From: an uncultured Paracoccaceae bacterium
GTDB taxonomy: Bacteria > Pseudomonadota > Alphaproteobacteria > Rhodobacterales > Rhodobacteraceae
Reading direction: 5' to 3'
Length of the DNA: 10,767 nt
NCBI GenBank assembly: GCA_913054485.1
Contig: CAJXHQ010000057.1
Location: 1 to 10,767 of the forward strand
The first letter of the stretch is position 1. Every line of letters starts with the position of its first letter. The position numbers and the translations under genes are program-made. Shown piece by piece: positions 7,710-10,767 of this stretch. The notes below the pieces were generated by a model. It was not told where the DNA came from and made no database searches. It saw nothing but the letters and a program-made list of their open reading frames with translations.

Positions 7710-8885
7710 ATGAAATTGTCGCATCGAATCACACATCTGACCGGAGGCGGCTCGGATGGCTGGGACGTCTTTTACCGCGCGCGGGCCATGATCGCGGCGG
7801 GCGAGCAGGTGACCGAGCTGACCATTGGCGAACATGACATCCGCACTGCGCCGGTCATCCTGGAAGCAATGGACGCTTCTGCCAAGGGCGGCCACACCGG
7901 CTATGCGATGGTGCCCGGCACCGATGTGCTGCGCGACACGGTTGCCAAGCGGCTGAGCGACCGCACCGGCGTTGCGACCACCCGCGGTAATATCCTGATC
8001 ACCCCAGGCGGCCAGTCGGCATTGTTTGCCGCCCATCATGCCGCCTGTGACGAAGGTGCAACCGCGCTCTACCTTGATCCCTATTATGCCACCTACCCCG
8101 GCACCATCCGCGGCATCGGCGCGGTGCCGAAAGCGGTACCGACCCGCTCGCGCGATGCCTTCCTGCCGCAGGAAGACGTGCTGGACGCGGCCGCGAAAGG
8201 CGCAACTTCGCTGCTGATCAACTCGCCCAACAACCCCACCGGCGTGGTCTACCCGCGCGAAACGATGGAGATGATCGCGCGTGTCTGCCAGCGCCATGAC
8301 CTGTGGCTGATCTCGGACGAGGTCTATGACACTCAGATCTGGCAGGGCGAACACATCAGCCCGCGCAGCCTGCCCGGCATGGCAGAGCGCACCCTGGTGG
8401 TCGGATCGATGTCGAAAAGCCACGCCATGACCGGATCGCGCTGCGGCTGGGTGGCCGGCCCGGAAGAGGCCATCAGCCACCTGATCACCCTGGCGACCCA
8501 CACCACCTACGGGGTGCCCGGCTACATTCAGGACGCCGCCGTCTTCGCACTTGGCGAGGGCACACCGCTGGAGGAGGAAATCGCCGCCCCCTTCCGTCGC
8601 CGCCGGTCCCTGGCGCAGGAGATTCTTGCCCAGCAGACCCTGATCCGCCAGATCCCTTCGCAGGGGGCGATGTACCTGATGCTGGATATCCGCGGCACCG
8701 GACTCACGGGCGAAGAATTTGCCAACCGGCTGCTGGATGCGGAACGGATCGCGGTGATGCCCGGGGAAAGCTTCGGCTCGGCGGCCGCGGGCCATATCCG
8801 GGTGGCCATGACGATCGACGATACGGCCTTTGCCGCCGCGCTTCAGACGCTCAGCCGCTTTGCCGGGGAAATGGCTGCCGCCTGA
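7710..8885 (+). CDS. Class I/II PLP-dependent aminotransferase, arginine:pyruvate transaminase (AruH)-like
   Basis: This 391-residue fold-type I aminotransferase has its catalytic residues intact. NSPNNPTG (171-178) and ISDEVY (201-206) contact the cofactor. SMSKSHAMTGSR (233-244) carries the PLP lysine Lys236 and a phosphate-binding arginine, and HIRVAM (362-367) holds the expected substrate-carboxylate arginine. From memory, the stretches SDGWDVFYRA, HDLWLISDEVYD, GEHISPRSLPGMAERT and SKSHAMTG closely follow Pseudomonas AruH, which transaminates arginine with pyruvate. Substrate assignment by this resemblance is tentative, since no other arginine-degradation gene is in the window. GGGAGAG sits just before the ATG at 7710. 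Its end is 7 bases from the convergent outer-membrane-like gene. Confidence 0.9.
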   Translation: MKLSHRITHLTGGGSDGWDVFYRARAMIAAGEQVTELTIGEHDIRTAPVILEAMDASAKGGHTGYAMVPGTDVLRDTVAKRLSDRTGVATTRGNILITPGGQSALFAAHHAACDEGATALYLDPYYATYPGTIRGIGAVPKAVPTRSRDAFLPQEDVLDAAAKGATSLLINSPNNPTGVVYPRETMEMIARVCQRHDLWLISDEVYDTQIWQGEHISPRSLPGMAERTLVVGSMSKSHAMTGSRCGWVAGPEEAISHLITLATHTTYGVPGYIQDAAVFALGEGTPLEEEIAAPFRRRRSLAQEILAQQTLIRQIPSQGAMYLMLDIRGTGLTGEEFANRLLDAERIAVMPGESFGSAAAGHIRVAMTIDDTAFAAALQTLSRFAGEMAAA

Positions 8886-8892
8886 TCCTGTT

Positions 8893-9360
8893 TCAGAACC
8901 GGAAAGAGGCGCTCAGCCGCAGGCGGTCCTGACCGCCCGCTGCGGCGGCATCCGGCGTATCGCTGTGCAAGACCTCGCCCTGCAGCTCAAAAGTGCTGGA
9001 GGGCGCAAAGATCACCCCGACTCCGAAATCACTGCGGCCTGTGCCCGGTAAGTCCTGAAGCCGGCCCGAAGCTGGCAGGGACAGGTAGCCCTGCAGGCTG
9101 CTGGTGCCAAAGCCGGCCCGGACCTGCGGAGCTTCGGCGGCAGGGCCCGACGCCCTGCCGGGCGCAGCCCCCCAAGCGACACCCAGGAGAAGGCCAGGCA
9201 AGTCCTGGCCTCGTTCGCCCGGCTCCTGCGCGGCAGAGGACCAAGGCAAGACAAACACCCCGTCCCAACCGCCTGCAACAGCAGGAAGCGCAGCGCCGAT
9301 CAATGTCACCGCAGCGGCGGTGCGGCGCAGAAACAGTCTGGTCGTTCTGACAGCAGCCAT
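8893..9360 (-). CDS. Small exported protein, probable outer-membrane beta-barrel-like
   Basis: I do not recognise a named family. The 155-residue product begins with a classical signal peptide: basic residues to about 13, a hydrophobic AAAVTLIGAALPA core, and likely cleavage after AVA at 29. The mature part shows amphipathic stretches (QVRAGFGTSSLQGYLSL, FGVGVIFAPSSTFELQGEVL, DRLRLSASFRF) and ends in phenylalanine, which is the usual C-terminal signature recognised by the BAM machinery. It is short for a complete barrel, so it may be a partial or degenerate porin-like protein, a small 4-6 strand barrel, or a periplasmic protein. GAGAG lies nine bases before the ATG. It is convergent with the aminotransferase and has a long AT-richer region upstream. 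Confidence 0.65.
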   Translation of the reverse strand: MAAVRTTRLFLRRTAAAVTLIGAALPAVAGGWDGVFVLPWSSAAQEPGERGQDLPGLLLGVAWGAAPGRASGPAAEAPQVRAGFGTSSLQGYLSLPASGRLQDLPGTGRSDFGVGVIFAPSSTFELQGEVLHSDTPDAAAAGGQDRLRLSASFRF

Positions 9361-9456
9361 GGTTCAATCTCTCGATAGGAGGCGGATAGCCGTGACGATG
9401 CGAGCCGCCGGTGAACAGATTATTTTTGCCAGAAAAAGCTTAACAGCTGGTAGTCT

Positions 9457-9483
9457 GCCGTGCCTGAAAACAGAAGGCACGGC
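9457..9483. promoter_or_regulatory. Stem-loop GCCGTGCC / GGCACGGC upstream of the secreted-protein gene
   Basis: This is a perfect 8-base inverted repeat with an 11-base A-rich loop, possibly extended by one G-T pair. It lies about 97 bases upstream of the secreted-protein start on the minus strand. No T-run follows on either strand, so it does not look like an intrinsic terminator. It may be an operator, a 5' leader structure, or part of an unrecognised small RNA. Confidence 0.35.
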
Positions 9484-9590
9484 GGGAAATGATTAAGATC
9501 AGCGTTAAGCCACGGTAAAACCGAACATTTTTCATCTCGTTTTCGATTAATGAGCCGAAACTGCCGCTCCTGCTTGGATGTGAAAAACTG

Positions 9591-9616
9591 GTCGCAAATT
9601 TCACACAAGTCGCAAA
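9591..9616 (+). promoter_or_regulatory. Direct repeat GTCGCAAA x2 (candidate regulator binding site)
   Basis: Two identical GTCGCAAA octamers begin at 9591 and 9609, 18 bases apart start to start, in the AT-richer part of the gap about 220 bases before the MttB-family gene. Tandem octamers at this spacing, nearly two helical turns, are a layout used by AraC-type and some other activators. The regulator is unknown. Confidence 0.35.
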
Positions 9617-9671
9617 CAGACAAGATTACGCCGTGAAAGACAGCAGCATGTCCCTAGTCACAGGAGGCCGC

Positions 9672-9764
9672 ATGCAAGGCGAACGCAGCACAATCAGCCT
9701 GATCTGCCGCACCATTGGTGCGGATCGCGGTCGTGCTGCGCGCGGGCGGCCGGACGGATCGTGA
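9672..9764 (+). CDS. Possible 30-residue small ORF / leader peptide upstream of the MttB-family gene
   Basis: ATG at 9672 is preceded by a perfect AGGAGG at 9662-9667, four bases away, the strongest ribosome binding site I see in the window. The frame runs 30 codons to a TGA at 9762-9764. An in-frame ATG at 9648 would give 38 residues but would bypass that site. The product is basic and rich in Arg and Gly in its second half (GADRGRAARGRPDGS) with no signal peptide and no family I recognise. It could be a leader peptide, a real microprotein, or chance. The frame ends 70 bases before the methyltransferase ATG, whose own ribosome binding site is poor. Confidence 0.3.
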   Translation: MQGERSTISLICRTIGADRGRAARGRPDGS

Positions 9765-9792
9765 TCTAACCCAATCCAATCCGTTAACTTTT

Positions 9793-9811
9793 CCGGTCAG
9801 CTGAAGACCGG
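9793..9811 (+). promoter_or_regulatory. Stem-loop CCGGTC / GACCGG just before the MttB-family start
   Basis: This perfect 6-base stem with a 7-base loop ends 23 bases before the methyltransferase ATG and follows the small open frame. It is placed where it could influence translation initiation or attenuation. It is short and has no T-run, so it may have no role. Confidence 0.3.
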
Positions 9812-9834
9812 CTTCTCAAGGTCCCTTGCGTATC

Positions 9835-10767
9835 ATGAACGAACAGACTACTCCCTCGCGCAAACCCGCATGCGGCGGCGGCCGCAATGCCCGCCGTGCA
9901 GCCCGTGCAGCAGCTCTTCCCGATCACCTGCGCCCGGTGCGCCCCGGCATGGAAGGCGGGCGCTACCAGCCGCTCAGCCAGCAGGACATGGAACGCATCC
10001 ATCAGGCGGCGCTGACCGCACTGGAGGAGATCGGCCTCGCCGACGCGCCGCAAAGCGGCATTGATTACCTGACCGCCGCCGGTGCCATCCTGGGCGATGA
10101 CGGCCGTATCCGTTTCCCGCGCGCGCTGGTGGAAGACACCATCGCCAAGGCCAACCGCTCAATCACGCTGCACGGCCGCGAGGCGCGCAACGATCTGGAG
10201 CTTTCCGGCACCCGTGTGCATTACGGCACGGCCGGCGCTGCGGTAAGCATGGTCGACGCGCAGGGCCGCGCCTACCGCGATTCCACCGTGCAGGACCTGC
10301 ATGACGCCGCCCGCATCTGCGATGTGCTGGACAATATCCATTTTGTGCAGCGGCCAATGGTCTGCCGCGATATTCCTGACAATCTGGAAATGGACCTGAA
10401 CTCCATCTACGCCACGGTTTCGGGCACCACCAAACATATCGGCGTCTCATTCACCGAACCGGGTTACGTGAAGCCGGGGCTGGAAATGCTGCACATGATC
10501 GCCGGCGGCGAGGACAAGTGGCGCGAACGGCCTTTTGTGTCGAACTCCAACTGCTTTGTGGTGCCGCCGATGAAATTCGCCACCGAAAGCTGCGAGGTGA
10601 TGGAGGAATGCATCAAAGGCGACATGCCGGTGCTACTGCTGTCCGCAGGCATGGCCGGCGCGACGGCCCCCTCCACCATCGCAGGGGCAATCACCCAGGC
10701 GGTGGCCGAATGCCTGGCGGGCCTGGTCTATGTGAACGCCGTGAAACCCGGCGCGCCTGCAATGGTC
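9835..10767 (+). CDS. Trimethylamine methyltransferase (MttB) family protein, COG5598 type (3' partial)
   Basis: The frame is open from ATG 9835 to the right edge (311 codons); the family is usually about 480-520 residues. After a basic Arg/Ala/Gly-rich tail (about residues 9-27) comes the family core: LTALEEIGLAD (60-70), a FPRALVEDTIAKA segment (94-106), VHYGTAGAAVSMVD (128-141), FVSNSNCFVVPPMKF (234-248) and the highly conserved AGMAGATAPSTIAGAITQA (271-289). Members transfer methyl groups from trimethylamine, glycine betaine or related quaternary amines to a corrinoid protein. In archaeal MttB a pyrrolysine lies beyond residue 311, so its presence cannot be judged here; alphaproteobacterial homologues normally lack it. 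The ribosome binding site is poor (AAGG 13 bases upstream); an in-frame TTG at 9826 is an alternative start. Confidence 0.93.
   Translation, partial: MNEQTTPSRKPACGGGRNARRAARAAALPDHLRPVRPGMEGGRYQPLSQQDMERIHQAALTALEEIGLADAPQSGIDYLTAAGAILGDDGRIRFPRALVEDTIAKANRSITLHGREARNDLELSGTRVHYGTAGAAVSMVDAQGRAYRDSTVQDLHDAARICDVLDNIHFVQRPMVCRDIPDNLEMDLNSIYATVSGTTKHIGVSFTEPGYVKPGLEMLHMIAGGEDKWRERPFVSNSNCFVVPPMKFATESCEVMEECIKGDMPVLLLSAGMAGATAPSTIAGAITQAVAECLAGLVYVNAVKPGAPAMV

Larger units (their letters stand above)
9361..9834. other. 474-base intergenic region, AT-richer than its surroundings, with stem-loops and direct repeats
   Basis: This divergent gap separates the secreted-protein gene from the MttB-family gene. 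From about 9420 to 9640 the sequence is visibly richer in A/T than the rest of the window, as expected of promoter DNA. It holds a stem-loop (9457-9483), GTCGCAAA direct repeats (9591-9616), a small open frame with a perfect ribosome binding site (9672-9764), a short CCAATCCAATCC tandem near 9771, and a second stem-loop (9793-9811). I could not identify a convincing sigma-70 -35/-10 pair on either strand. Confidence 0.6.

Noticed and set aside
7599..8795. 398-codon open frame on the minus strand, antisense to the aminotransferase
   Set aside because: Low-complexity Arg/Gly/His-rich translation opposite a gene with intact PLP-enzyme motifs; a GC-driven spurious frame.
9420..9623. 67-codon minus-strand frame in the AT-richer gap (cysteine-containing N-terminus)
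   Set aside because: It crosses the GCCGTGCC stem-loop and the GTCGCAAA repeats and shows no codon-position GC bias; no recognisable protein family.

Overview
The window is high-GC DNA carrying bacterial housekeeping genes. The protein families, gene order and intergenic style point to an alphaproteobacterium of the Rhodobacterales (Roseobacter group, for example Leisingera, Phaeobacter or Ruegeria relatives). This assignment is inference from sequence character and was not checked by database search. There are ten protein-coding genes of good or fair support, two of them cut by the window edges. One further small open frame is speculative. I see no tRNA, rRNA, CRISPR array, insertion sequence or phage gene.

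Layout from left to right. The C-terminal part of a TauE/SafE-type membrane permease (+) meets a convergent, translationally coupled pair on the minus strand: an AlkA-type DNA glycosylase followed by a serine carboxylesterase, joined by a 4-base ATGA overlap. Divergent from the glycosylase is a 12-helix MFS transporter (+). It converges on a three-gene minus-strand block running cysS (cysteinyl-tRNA synthetase), cimA-type citramalate synthase, then a squalene/phytoene-synthase-fold protein that lacks the usual aspartate-rich catalytic motifs. The last two genes overlap by 11 bases. Between cysS and cimA lies a GC-rich palindromic segment of the kind I associate with dispersed intergenic elements in Rhodobacterales.

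Divergent from cysS are an MmcQ/YjbR-family gene and a PLP aminotransferase resembling arginine:pyruvate transaminase (both +). These converge on a short secreted protein (-) with a signal peptide and a C-terminal aromatic residue typical of outer-membrane beta-barrels.

A 474-base, relatively AT-rich gap follows. It contains a stem-loop, a pair of GTCGCAAA direct repeats, a small open frame with a perfect AGGAGG ribosome binding site, and a second stem-loop. It leads into the N-terminal 311 codons of an MttB-family methyltransferase (+), which runs off the right edge.

Functionally the left and middle parts are ordinary metabolism and repair: alkylation repair, isoleucine precursor synthesis and tRNA charging. 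The right end is the most likely place for something regulated and less well described, because the MttB homologue has an elaborate leader region. I found no convincing evidence of a wholly new multi-gene system.
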